Assembly: GCA_011176545.1 (NCBI GenBank)
Contig: DUEN01000006.1
Coordinates: 1-46,790 of the forward strand
Reading direction: 5' to 3'
Source of the DNA: Caldilineae bacterium
GTDB lineage: Bacteria; Chloroflexota; Anaerolineae; DUEN01
DNA: 46,790 nucleotides
Shown here: in pieces, positions 25,288 through 34,172 of the stretch
Numbering within the stretch: position 1 is the stretch's first letter
How the letters are laid out: every line of letters begins with the position of its first letter
Made by a program: the position numbers and the translations under genes
The notes under the pieces: generated by a model
Seen by the model: the letters and a program-made list of their open reading frames with translations, nothing else
Database searches by the model: none
What the model was told of the DNA's origin: nothing

Positions 25288-25560
25288 ATGGTCACAGTTT
25301 ATATCCCCACACCTTTGCGTCGGCTCACAGGCGGCCAATCTCGCGTCCAGGCCACCGGCAGCACCGTCGCGGAGGTTATCGAGAACCTGGATCAGCAATT
25401 CCCTGGGCTCCGCGATCGCCTGATGGATGAGAACGGCGAGTTCAAGCGGTTCATCAGCATTTACCTTAACGAGGACGAGATCCGCACGTTGAAGGGGAAG
25501 GACACCCCCGTCGCTGAAGGCGACAAGATTTCCATCGTGCCCGCCATGGCCGGAGGATGA
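25288..25560 (+). CDS. MoaD/ThiS/CysO-like sulfur carrier protein
   Basis: 90 aa beta-grasp protein ending in the Gly-Gly tail (PAMAGG) that is adenylated and thiocarboxylated by an E1-like enzyme. Internal signature STVAEVIENLDQQFPGLRDRL and FISIYLNEDEIR are typical of the MoaD/CysO branch. The operon contains its probable activator (rhodanese-E1 fusion) and a CysM-like synthase, so a CysO role, delivering sulfide for cysteine, is likelier than molybdopterin or thiamin synthesis. SD GGAGG 6 nt before the ATG at 25288; the ORF upstream of it crosses the terminator. Confidence 0.88.
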   Translation: MVTVYIPTPLRRLTGGQSRVQATGSTVAEVIENLDQQFPGLRDRLMDENGEFKRFISIYLNEDEIRTLKGKDTPVAEGDKISIVPAMAGG

Positions 25561-25674
25561 TGAGGGAGACCCTGCCCTGGGGATATTCGAGGGTTGCTAA
25601 CTACGACGGAGCATGGGAAGAGTGGGGCGATCGCCTCGATCTGTCCATCGAGCAATGAATATATCCAGGCGCTC

Positions 25675-25702
25675 GGCTGGTCAGGACGCGTTCCTGCCAG
25701 CC
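25675..25702 (+). other. intercistronic hairpin
   Basis: GGCTGG-T-CAGGA paired with TCCTG-CCAGCC (5-nt loop) in the 172-nt gap between the carrier and TusA genes. There is no T-tract. It may tune relative expression or mRNA processing. Confidence 0.45.
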
Positions 25703-25732
25703 TACTAAGACACCAACAGGAGGTTGTGAAGG

Positions 25733-25951
25733 ATGAAGTTAGATGTTCGTGGGGAAATCTGTCCATATCCGATGTTGAAGGCGGTAGAGGCGATGAAGCG
25801 CCTACCTGAAGGCGAGGTTTTGGAGGTCATCACGGATCACGCGCCCGCGTTGGAGACCATCCCGACGCAGGCCGCGCGCCTGGGATTCCAATGGGAGATC
25901 AAGGAGACCGGGCCAGCAGAGTGGACCATCATTCTGAGCCGGCCGGAATAG
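25733..25951 (+). CDS. TusA/SirA-family sulfurtransferase
   Basis: 72 aa. Starts MKLDVRGEICPYPMLKAVEA with the CPxP motif, whose Cys (about residue 10) carries a persulfide. Two-layered alpha/beta fold, standard length. It shuttles sulfur between a donor such as a rhodanese or cysteine desulfurase and an acceptor; the next gene supplies three rhodanese domains, making a relay plausible. SD AGGAGG. Confidence 0.92.
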   Translation: MKLDVRGEICPYPMLKAVEAMKRLPEGEVLEVITDHAPALETIPTQAARLGFQWEIKETGPAEWTIILSRPE

Positions 25952-25976
25952 GCCAGCTCATTGAGGAGTGTGAGCC

Positions 25977-28115
25977 ATGTCCGAGAGGACAAGAGCATTT
26001 CTCAAGACGCCCGAGTGGCTGAAGGAGCATATTACCGATCCTAGTATACGCGTGATCGACGTGCGACCGACACTGGAACAGCTCGAATCGGGATATCCCT
26101 GGGGACATATCCCCGGAGCGGTCCACCTGGACGCGCGCGAGCTGTTCACCATGGTCGATGGGATACCCGGCAAGTTGGTGCCCCAGACGACAGGTGAGGC
26201 CGTCCTGGGCCGTCTGGGCCTCTCACGGGAGGATCGCGTTGTCGTGTACGATGACTCTGGCGGCCCACTGGCGGCGCAGATCGCATGGCTGCTGGATTAT
26301 TGGGGCCAGGCGGAGGTCCTCCTGCTTGACGGCGGCTGGCAGGCATGGCTGGCGTCGGGCGGAGAGGTCAGCACCGATCAGCCCCAGATCACGCCGCGGG
26401 ATTATCAGGCTCAGCCGGACGAGAGCAAGATAGCCACCATCGAGTGGATCGAGGCCCATCTGGGCCACCCTGATGTGATCCTGGTGGATGCCAGGACCCC
26501 TCAGGAATATGAGAGAGGACACCTGCCCGATGCCATCCTATTCCCCTGGGAGATGTGCGTCAGCACGGGAACCGTCCAGCGCTATCTCGATGAAAGGACG
26601 CTGCGCCATCGCTTCGTCGAGGCAGGCATCACACCCGACAAGGAGATCGCGGTGTACTGCGAGACGGGCGCCCGGAGCGCCCATGTGTATTGGGCGCTTC
26701 GCCTGGCGGGATACCTCAAGGTACGCAATTATGAGGGCTCCTGGGCAGAGTGGAGCCGGCGCCACAAGGTGTTCGCAGAGGAGAGGGCGGAGACGGCAGA
26801 ACAGCCTGCCGCGGGGCCATGCGGCCTCTCCGCGGTCCCAGAGGCGGCCGCACCTTCCACCGTATCGCCCCTGTCGTCCGAGAGACTCACGCGTGATCAG
26901 CTCCTGGCCCAGGCCCGGGCTCAGGTGCCTGAGCTCGACGTGTATGAAGTGAAGCGCCGCCTGGATGAGGGGGAACCGCTCACCCTGATCGACATCCGGG
27001 AGCGAGAGGAGTGGGTACAGGGCCATATCCCCGGCGCCAAATTCATCCCTCGCGGCTTCCTGGAGCTGCGCATTGAGGAGGTCCAGCCGGATCGGGACGC
27101 CCCCATCGTTGTATATTGCGCGGGCGGCGTCCGCTCCCTGCTGGGCGCGCGAGATCTGAAGATCATGGGGTACAGGAATGTATACTCCATGGCCGGTGGG
27201 TTTACGCGGTGGAAGAACGCCGGCCTGCCGTTCGTTGTCCCGCGCGTCCTCAGCGATGAGCAGCGGACGCGATACAGCCGTCACATCATCATCCCGGAGA
27301 TCGGCGAAGAAGGGCAGATCAAACTGCTCGAATCGAAGGCGCTCATCATCGGCGCGGGCGGGCTGGGCTCCCCTGCGGCCTACTATCTGGCCGCGGCTGG
27401 CGTAGGCACCATCGGCATCGTGGACTTCGATGAGGTCGACCTCTCCAACCTGCAACGCCAGATCCTGCACGGCCACAGCGACATCGGCCGCCCCAAGGTG
27501 GAATCCGCCATGGATACGCTCCGGGAGATCAATCCCGACGTCGAGGTCATCCCTCACCGCGTCCGGCTGGACTCCAGCAACGCGCTGGACATCATCAAGG
27601 CATATGACATCGTCCTGAACGGGTCGGATAACTTCCCGACGCGGTATCTGGTCAACGATGCCTGCGTGCTGCTGGGAAAGCCGCTGGTCGATGCCAGCAT
27701 CTTCATCTTCGAGGGCCAGGTGACAGTCTATGACCCACAGCGAGGTGGCCCGTGCTATCGCTGTCTGTATCCCGATCCGCCGCCCCCGGGCGAGGTCCCC
27801 TCGTGCGCGGAAGCTGGCGTCCTGGGAGTCCTGCCCGGCATCGTGGGCTCCATCCAGGCCGTCGAGGCCATCAAATACCTCCTGGGGATCGGCGAGCCAT
27901 TGGTCGGACGCCTGCTCATGTTCGACGCGCTGGACATGACCTTCCGCATGCTGAGGGTGCAGCGAGACAAGGATTGCCCTGTTTGCGGCGAGCATCCCAC
28001 GGTGACCGAGCTCATCGACTATGAGCAGTTCTGCGGGCTGCCGCCGCGGCGGAGCATGGCGGAGGGGAACGGCCGCGGCGATGCGGTCACGACAGTGCAT
28101 GCGGAGAATCCATGA
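25977..28115 (+). CDS. triple rhodanese - E1-like (MoeB/ThiF/MoeZ) fusion
   Basis: 712 aa in four domains. Rhodanese 1 (about 10-135) lacks the catalytic Cys (VVYDDSGG), like the structural half of tandem sulfurtransferases. Rhodanese 2 (about 145-265) has C228-E-T-G-A-R. Rhodanese 3 (about 315-420) has C381-A-G-G-V-R. The E1 domain (about 430-690) has the adenylate loop IIGAGGLGSPAAYYL, the DFDEVDLSNLQRQ segment and zinc pairs CYRC and CPVC. It would adenylate the carrier's C-terminal Gly and sulfurate it from its own rhodanese persulfides. Known MoeZ/MOCS3 proteins are E1 then one rhodanese; here the order is reversed and expanded. Overlaps the next gene by ATGA. Confidence 0.92.
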   Translation: MSERTRAFLKTPEWLKEHITDPSIRVIDVRPTLEQLESGYPWGHIPGAVHLDARELFTMVDGIPGKLVPQTTGEAVLGRLGLSREDRVVVYDDSGGPLAAQIAWLLDYWGQAEVLLLDGGWQAWLASGGEVSTDQPQITPRDYQAQPDESKIATIEWIEAHLGHPDVILVDARTPQEYERGHLPDAILFPWEMCVSTGTVQRYLDERTLRHRFVEAGITPDKEIAVYCETGARSAHVYWALRLAGYLKVRNYEGSWAEWSRRHKVFAEERAETAEQPAAGPCGLSAVPEAAAPSTVSPLSSERLTRDQLLAQARAQVPELDVYEVKRRLDEGEPLTLIDIREREEWVQGHIPGAKFIPRGFLELRIEEVQPDRDAPIVVYCAGGVRSLLGARDLKIMGYRNVYSMAGGFTRWKNAGLPFVVPRVLSDEQRTRYSRHIIIPEIGEEGQIKLLESKALIIGAGGLGSPAAYYLAAAGVGTIGIVDFDEVDLSNLQRQILHGHSDIGRPKVESAMDTLREINPDVEVIPHRVRLDSSNALDIIKAYDIVLNGSDNFPTRYLVNDACVLLGKPLVDASIFIFEGQVTVYDPQRGGPCYRCLYPDPPPPGEVPSCAEAGVLGVLPGIVGSIQAVEAIKYLLGIGEPLVGRLLMFDALDMTFRMLRVQRDKDCPVCGEHPTVTELIDYEQFCGLPPRRSMAEGNGRGDAVTTVHAENP

Positions 28116-29089
28116 TGATGTGGACAACACGACTATCGACCGGGGTGCCCCGCAACGGCGCGGTGGCAGCCCGGGTCAGACGCTTAAATAGGAGCATCCT
28201 GGATCAAATCGGCAACACGCCGATGTTCCGGCTCACGCGGATCACGGCGGATCTGCCATCAACGGTCGAGGTTTATGTCAAGGCGGAATGGTTCAACCCG
28301 GGGGGCTCTGTCAAAGATCGCCCGGCACTACGCATGATCGAGGAGGCCGAGCGCGATGGCCGGCTGACGCCCGAGAAGATCATCATCGATGCCACCAGCG
28401 GGAACACGGGCATCGCTTATGCCTTGATCGGCGCGGTGAAGGGATATCGCGTCGAGCTGGTGATGCCATCGAACGTCACGCGAGAGAGGCGCCAACTGGC
28501 TCAACTATACGGCGCGCGCGTCATCGAGAGCGATCCACTGGAAGGATCCGACGGCGCCATCCGGCTGGTCCGCCAGATCGTGGCCGAGGAGCCAGAGAAG
28601 TACTTTTATCCGGACCAGTATAATAATCCGGCCAACTGGCGGGCTCATTACGACACGACAGGGCCTGAGGTCTGGACGCAGACCCAGGGACGCATCACGC
28701 ACTTCGTGGCCGGGGTTGGAACGTCGGGTACTTTGATCGGCACCGGTCGCCGGCTGAAAGAGTATAACCCGCAGATCCAACTCATCGCGGTGGAGCCAGC
28801 CGATCCTCTTCAGGTCATTGAGGGGCTCAAGCATTTGGCGACGTCCATCGTCCCAGGCATCTACGACCCCTCACTGCCTGATCGCACCATCTATGCGGAG
28901 ACGGATCGCGCGCTCACGATGGTACGACGGCTGGCCCGCGAGGAGGGGCTCTTCGTCGGATTCTCGGCCGCGGCCGCCGTGGACGCGGCGCTACAGGTCG
29001 CGCGAGAGCTGCGAGAGGGCGTCGTGGTCGCCTTGTTGCCGGACAGCGGCGTGAAGTATCTTAGTTTGGAGTTGCTGGAAGAGACGTAA
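28112..29089 (+). CDS. CysM-like cysteine synthase (PLP-dependent)
   Basis: 325 aa, fold-type II PLP enzyme. PLP lysine K68 in GGSVKDRPALRMI, substrate loop TSGNTGIAYALIGA, and phosphate-binding GVGTSGTLIGTGRRLKEY. The C-terminal part (LKHLATSIVPGIYDPSLPD, EEGLFVGFSAAAAV) resembles the mycobacterial CysM branch, which uses O-phosphoserine and CysO thiocarboxylate, more than CysK. This assignment is from remembered similarity. About 30 extra residues precede the usual start at SILDQIGNTP. Start overlaps the preceding stop (ATGA), so coupled. Its 3' end is 9 nt from the convergent nucleotidyltransferase gene. Confidence 0.88.
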   Translation: MMMWTTRLSTGVPRNGAVAARVRRLNRSILDQIGNTPMFRLTRITADLPSTVEVYVKAEWFNPGGSVKDRPALRMIEEAERDGRLTPEKIIIDATSGNTGIAYALIGAVKGYRVELVMPSNVTRERRQLAQLYGARVIESDPLEGSDGAIRLVRQIVAEEPEKYFYPDQYNNPANWRAHYDTTGPEVWTQTQGRITHFVAGVGTSGTLIGTGRRLKEYNPQIQLIAVEPADPLQVIEGLKHLATSIVPGIYDPSLPDRTIYAETDRALTMVRRLAREEGLFVGFSAAAAVDAALQVARELREGVVVALLPDSGVKYLSLELLEET

Positions 29090-29098
29090 TGCCGTCAT

Positions 29099-30481
29099 CT
29101 ACCAGCCATACTGCTCCGGTCCCCAGGGACGGGAGACGAGTTCCTGTTTGACCGTGATCAGGGTGCGGTCGGGGAGGTCTTCATACAGGACGACACCAGG
29201 ACCGACACAGGAGTAGGTGCCGATGCGCCGCCCGGGCATGATGATCGCGTTTACCCCGGTACGGCAGAAGTCGCCGAAGTAGGCTGCGTTGGAGGCGTGC
29301 GCGGGGATCTCCGGCCGCCCCCTGATCCGCCATATCGTCTCCCCGTCGTCGAAGCGCAGGTTCCCGCAGACCGTGGCCGCGCCGAAGTCCACGGCCAACC
29401 CCGCCACGCCCCAGATCTCGCAGTAGTGGTAACAATACACGGTGTCCAGGGCTACGCCGCTGAACTCAGCCCCATGGCCATAGACCCCCTTGGCCCCTAA
29501 AGAGCTATGGCCGCCGATCTGGCAGTAATCCCGTAGCTTCGTCTCGCGCCCCACCACGACCGGCCCCTTCAGGATGGCGCCGTTGGTCACGCTGGCCCCA
29601 TCCTCCAGCCAGAGGTTCCCCTCCACGACCACGCGATCCCCGATGACCGTGTTCTCGCCCAGGACGAGCCGCCCTTTGATCTCAGCCCCGTCATGCACCC
29701 GCGCCGAGGGAGCGATGACGTCCGCCTCCAACCGGGCCGACATGTCCTCGATCACCCGATGGTTGGCCTCCAGGATATGCCAGGGCTTGTCCAGATCCAC
29801 GTGGTACCCCGGCGCCCCCACGGCCAACACCCGTTGTCCCTCATCGACCATCATCTGCAGCGATTGCGCGATCTCCGCCTCGATCGGTGGCATCCCACCG
29901 ACGGGTACCCGAGTCACCAGTCCCGGATTATCCCGAAGATAGGAGATCGCCTCCGGCCGAAAGGCATAGATGCCACACAACCGATGCGTGCCACCCCGGC
30001 CGTGTCCCTCGATCCCGCGCAGCTCCTCCCCCTCCGGGAAGGCGACGATCCAGTCCTGCGGCCGTTCCTTACCTAGCGGCTGGATGAGCGCGGCCGCCAA
30101 CGGCCGCTCCTGGGAGAAGCGATCGACCAGCGCGGCCAGATTCTCCCGGGCGGTGACCACGTCGCCCGACACGACCAGGAAGTCCCCGTCCAGATTATGG
30201 GCCGCCAGCAGGACGGCGGGCGCGGTCCCATCCGGGTTGGGCTGCCGCACGAAGACGATCTCGCCGCCCGCGCCTCGCAACGCCGCGCGCACGGAGGGCT
30301 CGCCCGCGCCGACGACCACCGCGATGCGCGTGATGCCCAGCGTGATCAGATCATCCACGAGGCGCCGCACGGCCGGGACGTTCGCAATGGGAAATGCGGC
30401 CTTCTGCCGCACGACGTTATACGGCCAGAACCTGGTGCCCTGGCCAGCCGCCAGAACGATCGCTGTTTGAACTGTCGTCAT
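29099..30481 (-). CDS. sugar-1-phosphate nucleotidyltransferase (GlmU-like)
   Basis: 460 aa. N-terminal nucleotidyltransferase domain with AIVLAAGQGTRFWPYN and the conserved QKAAFPIANVPA, where Lys contacts the substrate. From about residue 255 a left-handed beta-helix of hexapeptide repeats follows (VIAPSARVHDGAEIKGRLVLGENTVIGDR and similar). GlmU-type bifunctional enzymes have the same layout, but the acetyltransferase-specific residues cannot be verified, so the symbol is withheld. Likely supplies an activated sugar for the glycosyltransferases upstream. Separated from the 1108-aa gene by 272 nt with several palindromes. Confidence 0.85.
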   Translation of the reverse strand: MTTVQTAIVLAAGQGTRFWPYNVVRQKAAFPIANVPAVRRLVDDLITLGITRIAVVVGAGEPSVRAALRGAGGEIVFVRQPNPDGTAPAVLLAAHNLDGDFLVVSGDVVTARENLAALVDRFSQERPLAAALIQPLGKERPQDWIVAFPEGEELRGIEGHGRGGTHRLCGIYAFRPEAISYLRDNPGLVTRVPVGGMPPIEAEIAQSLQMMVDEGQRVLAVGAPGYHVDLDKPWHILEANHRVIEDMSARLEADVIAPSARVHDGAEIKGRLVLGENTVIGDRVVVEGNLWLEDGASVTNGAILKGPVVVGRETKLRDYCQIGGHSSLGAKGVYGHGAEFSGVALDTVYCYHYCEIWGVAGLAVDFGAATVCGNLRFDDGETIWRIRGRPEIPAHASNAAYFGDFCRTGVNAIIMPGRRIGTYSCVGPGVVLYEDLPDRTLITVKQELVSRPWGPEQYGW

Positions 30482-30550
30482 GCCTCATCTCCGTTGAAGT
30501 TGATAGATGTCCCGTGGATACGACATCACATTATACCCCACCCCCCTGTA

Positions 30551-30589
30551 GTCCCCCCTCCTCAATCCGCTTCGCTGGGGAGGGGGGAC
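30551..30589. repeat. GC-rich hairpin
   Basis: Perfect 11-bp arms GTCCCCCCTCC and GGAGGGGGGAC with a 17-nt loop, in the gap 30482-30753. Confidence 0.6.
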
Positions 30590-30592
30590 AGC

Positions 30593-30620
30593 CCCCTTCT
30601 CCCTGGCCAGGGAGAAGGGG
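30593..30620. repeat. perfect 28-bp palindrome
   Basis: CCCCTTCTCCCTGG joined directly to its reverse complement. No T-tract on either side; belongs to the palindrome-rich intergenic DNA of this genome. Confidence 0.65.
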
Positions 30621-30668
30621 CTTGGGGGGATGAGGGTCGTCTGCAGCGAGAGCGCTTGGAGCCAATGG

Positions 30669-30687
30669 GGCACGGTGCCGCCGTGCC
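30669..30687. repeat. GGCACGG palindrome
   Basis: GGCACGG-TGCCG-CCGTGCC, 66 nt downstream of the 1108-aa gene's stop; resembles the GGCGCACG palindromes near 15 kb. May mark the 3' end of the large membrane-protein transcript. Confidence 0.5.
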
Positions 30688-30753
30688 TCTAAGGGAGCGA
30701 TATCTTTTATTCCGATGAGCTTTCACCTGTCCCCGCAAGAGAGGAACCAGCGT

Positions 30754-33700
30754 CTATTGGACCCGAGGGAAGATCAATATCCGATGATTGTCCGCATCAG
30801 CCACGTAGACGTTCCCCTCGCCGTCCACCGCGATGCCGTTGGGCAACGCGAAGGATAGAGCGTCGGATCCGTACTGGCCGAATGTGGCCCGGAAGTTGCC
30901 CTCCGTATCGAACACCAGCACGCGATACCCCTCGGGGTCCGTGACGTAGACCAGCCCGGCGGCCGAATCCACCGCGAGGTAGGGTTTATTGAAGATGGAC
31001 TGGCTCTCCCATCCGTAGATGGGCCACGCCTTGAGGAAGTTGAAGTTGGCGTCGAACTTCTGCACGCGGCGGTTCCACGTGTCCGCCACGTAGAAGTTGT
31101 TCTGCGCGTCCACAGCCAGCCCCACCGGCTCATCGAAGTAACCCTCGATCACGCCGCCGCCGCCGTACTGGCCCAGGAAGTTCCCGTCGGGATCGAACTT
31201 CTGCACGCGCTTGTTGCCCGTGTCCGTCACGTACACATTTCCTTGAGAATCGATGGCGATGGCGCGCGGCCCCCACATCGCCACCGGCTGGCCGAGCTGT
31301 CCATCCGTCGTCGCGAAGAACCCCCACTTGGCCAGGAACTTTCCATCCAGCGTGAACTTCTGAATGCGATGGTTCCAGGTGTCGGCCACATACACATGGC
31401 CCTCCTGATCCACGGCCACACCCCAGGGCTCCTGGAACTGGCCATCGCCCACCTCGAGCGGCCCTGCGCCATCCGGGTCCACACATCCCGGCCGCCCCTC
31501 GGCGTACAGGTTACAATTGGACCCCCAGCTCGTCAGATAGTTCCCTTCGGCATCGAACACCTGGATCCGATGATTCCCGGTGTCGGCCACCACGATGCGC
31601 CCATCCGGCGCGATGGCCACCCCGCGCGGGTTCCGGAACTGCCCCGGCGCGTCGCCAGGGACCCCCGTCGTGCCGAGCTGCCGGATTGCGGCCACCTCCC
31701 GATAGCCCTTTTCATAGGGATCGATGACTTCGGCCGTCTCTACCGGCCCCGCGCCGAAGTTCCACACCTGAGCGGCGATGTCCCGCCGCACGTACAGGTA
31801 GAAATAGTGCACGTATGGCCACTCATTGAGGGGAGTATCCCACCGGCGATACCAAATGATATCCCAGAGTTTCCGCCGCCGCTCCGGATCCTGGATGGCA
31901 CCCAAAACCCGCTCCCAGGTCAGCCCTTTATAGTCCTCACGCGGCCACCAGACCAGCCGATATTTGTAACGCAGGTACTTCTTCCCCAGGAACGGCTTCG
32001 CCTTGTCCTCGTTCTTGCTCCCCACGATCACAACGGGCGCGTCCAGGGCCTCGCGGCTGGGGCTGGCGCCATAGAAACGCTTGTTGGGGTACTCACGCAG
32101 GTACCACTCCAAAGGCCAGGTGGAGTCATCATCATACGCGAGCTTAATCTGCTTATCGCCCACCGTGCGCCGGGAGATCATCTCGATCTCCTTCATGACG
32201 AACTTGACGTCCGGGGTGCCGTGGGCGTAGACCAACATCTCGTTCACCAGGTCATAGTTGATGTAATTCAGCATCCAGGTGACGCGCACCGTCCACAGCG
32301 TCAGCCCGATGATGAGCACGCCACCCGCCACCCACAGGCTGCGCCTGCCCCCCAGCCGCTCAACATATCCCCACGCCAGATAGACCAGCACGATGGCGAC
32401 CACCAGGGCGGCGATGCCCTGCGTCGTCATACTGAGCCCCTCGATCGTCGCATCGCGGAACGCCTGGCCGGCGAGCACTCGCCGGAAGAAGCCGACGACC
32501 GGCTTAAAGGTGAAGGCCAACAAGGGCAGGGAGATGGCCAGGCCGATGCCCCCGCGCTCCCGCAGAGCCATCCAATCGGCCCAATCCCACAGCCGTCCCA
32601 CAAACCACCCGGCCAACAACGCCATCGGGAAGGCGAAATGCACGGCGAGCCAGGGCATCTTCTCCCCGGCCCAGGTGTACGCGGCCCAGGTGAGGGCAAC
32701 CCACCAGATCAGATACGCCACGAAGGGGGCCTCACGATGCGGCACCCTCTCCTCCTCTCTTCGTCGGCGACGAGGCTCAACCCGTTCCTCTGCCTCAGAG
32801 GGCCGCCGCCAGACACCCACGAGGAAGGCGATCGCCCCGCCCAGGCTGAGCAGGAGGGGCAGGAACTCATAAAGGGGCACGATGAGCAGGTAATAATACC
32901 ATGGCTGCCCGCCTCGCTGGACCTCCTGCTGGGCCATCCAGTATCCCAGGCTGCCGATCATCCCCGTGGCGAACCCCTTCCCGTTGGTGAAGAAGGTGGT
33001 GAACAAGAGCAAGAAGATGCCGTAGAACAGCCCGGCTCCGATCAGCCACTGCTGACGCGACCAGCCCCATCCCATCAGGATGCTGACCAGGAACATGACG
33101 GCGAGGACGCCGCCCGAACGGACGATTCCCGTCGAGGAGTAATCGATGGGATTCCAGCCCAAGAGCTTGATCAGGAAGGGGCTGAAAAGCGGGAGGGATA
33201 GGGAGAGAATCCAGATCAGGAGATCCATCTCCGGATACGCGCGCGCTCGCCCGCCTAACCCGGTGAGTAACATGTAGATCGAGCTGGCCAGCAGGACGAC
33301 GCCGAAGAGGAAGACGAAGATCATCGGGGATAATTGCCCCGGATCCGCCTTGATGGCGCTGAAGAGGGCGGCCACGGCCGCGCCGCCGCCAATGGACAGC
33401 AACGCCAGGAAGGGCCAGCGGTTGCTCGGGCGCTCCCACCGATCCAGCCAGAACTGCCACAACAGATCCAGGATAAAAAAGCCCACTAGGATGATGACAT
33501 AGATGAAGGCGACCTCTTTGATCGCGTAAGTGAACGAGAGCGCCGCGGCGGAGAGGTATAGCCAGCGCGGCCGCCGGGTCTGCATATAACGGAAGGCCGC
33601 GATCAGGAGTATCATCTCCCACACGGCGATCAAAATGTCATGGCGAATATAACGGGAATAGTATAGCAGCGCGGGCGAGATGGTCATCATGAACGCGGCC

Positions 33701-34080
33701 GCCAAGGTCCCGATACGTCCCAGCCAGGGCCGCAGAAACCACGCCAGCGCCACCAACGCGACCCCGGCCAGCGCCGTTGACATGCGCGCCGTGGCGTCGT
33801 TTACACCGAACAGGAAGTAAAAGAGGGCGTTGACATGGAAGAGGAATGGGCCATGCATCATCGGGTTATGCTCATAGCCGCGCCCGTCGTAGAGCTGCCA
33901 TGAGTACAATGCGTGCAGGCTCTCATCGTGACTCATCGATCTCCAGCTCAGTCCATAGAAGCGAGCCACCAGCGCGATCACGATGAGGACCACGTAGGCC
34001 GTCTTCTCCCAATCCCAATGAAGCATGGCCAGCAGCGAAGTATCCCATGTATGGCGAGTTTCCGTCGCGTTCTTCCCCAT
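30754..34080 (-). CDS. Agl23-like GT-C membrane protein with C-terminal NHL propeller
   Basis: 1108 aa. The N-terminal 650 or so residues are a multi-pass GT-C fold (about 12-13 helices) with the acidic first-loop motif SWRSMSHDESLHALYSWQ and RHDILIAVWEMILL. This matches the flippase-activity-associated Agl23/TIGR03663 family of Chloroflexota and haloarchaea (family knowledge). From about residue 800, six NHL repeats (GVAIAPDGRIVVADTGNHRI, GVAVDQEGHVYVADTWNHRI and so on to the C-terminus) form a beta-propeller probably outside the membrane. Likely transfers sugar from a lipid carrier; the propeller could bind substrate glycan or protein. SD AGGGAG 6 nt before the ATG. Last gene of the four-gene block. 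Confidence 0.87.
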   Translation of the reverse strand: MGKNATETRHTWDTSLLAMLHWDWEKTAYVVLIVIALVARFYGLSWRSMSHDESLHALYSWQLYDGRGYEHNPMMHGPFLFHVNALFYFLFGVNDATARMSTALAGVALVALAWFLRPWLGRIGTLAAAFMMTISPALLYYSRYIRHDILIAVWEMILLIAAFRYMQTRRPRWLYLSAAALSFTYAIKEVAFIYVIILVGFFILDLLWQFWLDRWERPSNRWPFLALLSIGGGAAVAALFSAIKADPGQLSPMIFVFLFGVVLLASSIYMLLTGLGGRARAYPEMDLLIWILSLSLPLFSPFLIKLLGWNPIDYSSTGIVRSGGVLAVMFLVSILMGWGWSRQQWLIGAGLFYGIFLLLFTTFFTNGKGFATGMIGSLGYWMAQQEVQRGGQPWYYYLLIVPLYEFLPLLLSLGGAIAFLVGVWRRPSEAEERVEPRRRRREEERVPHREAPFVAYLIWWVALTWAAYTWAGEKMPWLAVHFAFPMALLAGWFVGRLWDWADWMALRERGGIGLAISLPLLAFTFKPVVGFFRRVLAGQAFRDATIEGLSMTTQGIAALVVAIVLVYLAWGYVERLGGRRSLWVAGGVLIIGLTLWTVRVTWMLNYINYDLVNEMLVYAHGTPDVKFVMKEIEMISRRTVGDKQIKLAYDDDSTWPLEWYLREYPNKRFYGASPSREALDAPVVIVGSKNEDKAKPFLGKKYLRYKYRLVWWPREDYKGLTWERVLGAIQDPERRRKLWDIIWYRRWDTPLNEWPYVHYFYLYVRRDIAAQVWNFGAGPVETAEVIDPYEKGYREVAAIRQLGTTGVPGDAPGQFRNPRGVAIAPDGRIVVADTGNHRIQVFDAEGNYLTSWGSNCNLYAEGRPGCVDPDGAGPLEVGDGQFQEPWGVAVDQEGHVYVADTWNHRIQKFTLDGKFLAKWGFFATTDGQLGQPVAMWGPRAIAIDSQGNVYVTDTGNKRVQKFDPDGNFLGQYGGGGVIEGYFDEPVGLAVDAQNNFYVADTWNRRVQKFDANFNFLKAWPIYGWESQSIFNKPYLAVDSAAGLVYVTDPEGYRVLVFDTEGNFRATFGQYGSDALSFALPNGIAVDGEGNVYVADADNHRILIFPRVQ

Positions 34081-34097
34081 GTCGGTCTCCCTACCCC

Positions 34098-34152
34098 TTA
34101 CGCTTCACGTTTTACGTTTTACGTTTTACGCTTTACGTTTCACGCTTTACGC
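34098..34152 (-). repeat. heptamer array between the 576-aa and 1108-aa genes
   Basis: Eight tandem 7-nt units on the plus strand with consensus TTACGYT (variants TTACGCT, TCACGTT, TTACGTT, TCACGCT). It fills most of the 92-nt gap. Between it and the upstream stop codon lies GCGGAGAGCGTGGAGC (minus strand), nearly identical to the sequence in the same place beside the array at 38548-38620. Confidence 0.85.
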
Positions 34153-34172
34153 CCCTGCTCCACGCTCTCCGC

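Noticed and set aside
26538..28130. 530-codon open frame on the minus strand
   Set aside because: Antisense to the rhodanese-E1 gene, which has clear catalytic motifs; no domain in the antisense product.
31243..33201. 652-codon open frame on the plus strand
   Set aside because: It is wholly antisense to the 1108-aa GT-C/NHL gene, rich in His/Pro/Gln/Arg and without any domain pattern; a GC-rich shadow frame.
34098..34152. CRISPR-like array
   Set aside because: Units are only 7 nt, directly abutting and degenerate, with no spacers or cas genes; the same holds for the arrays at 36.4, 37.4, 38.5 and 42.0 kb.
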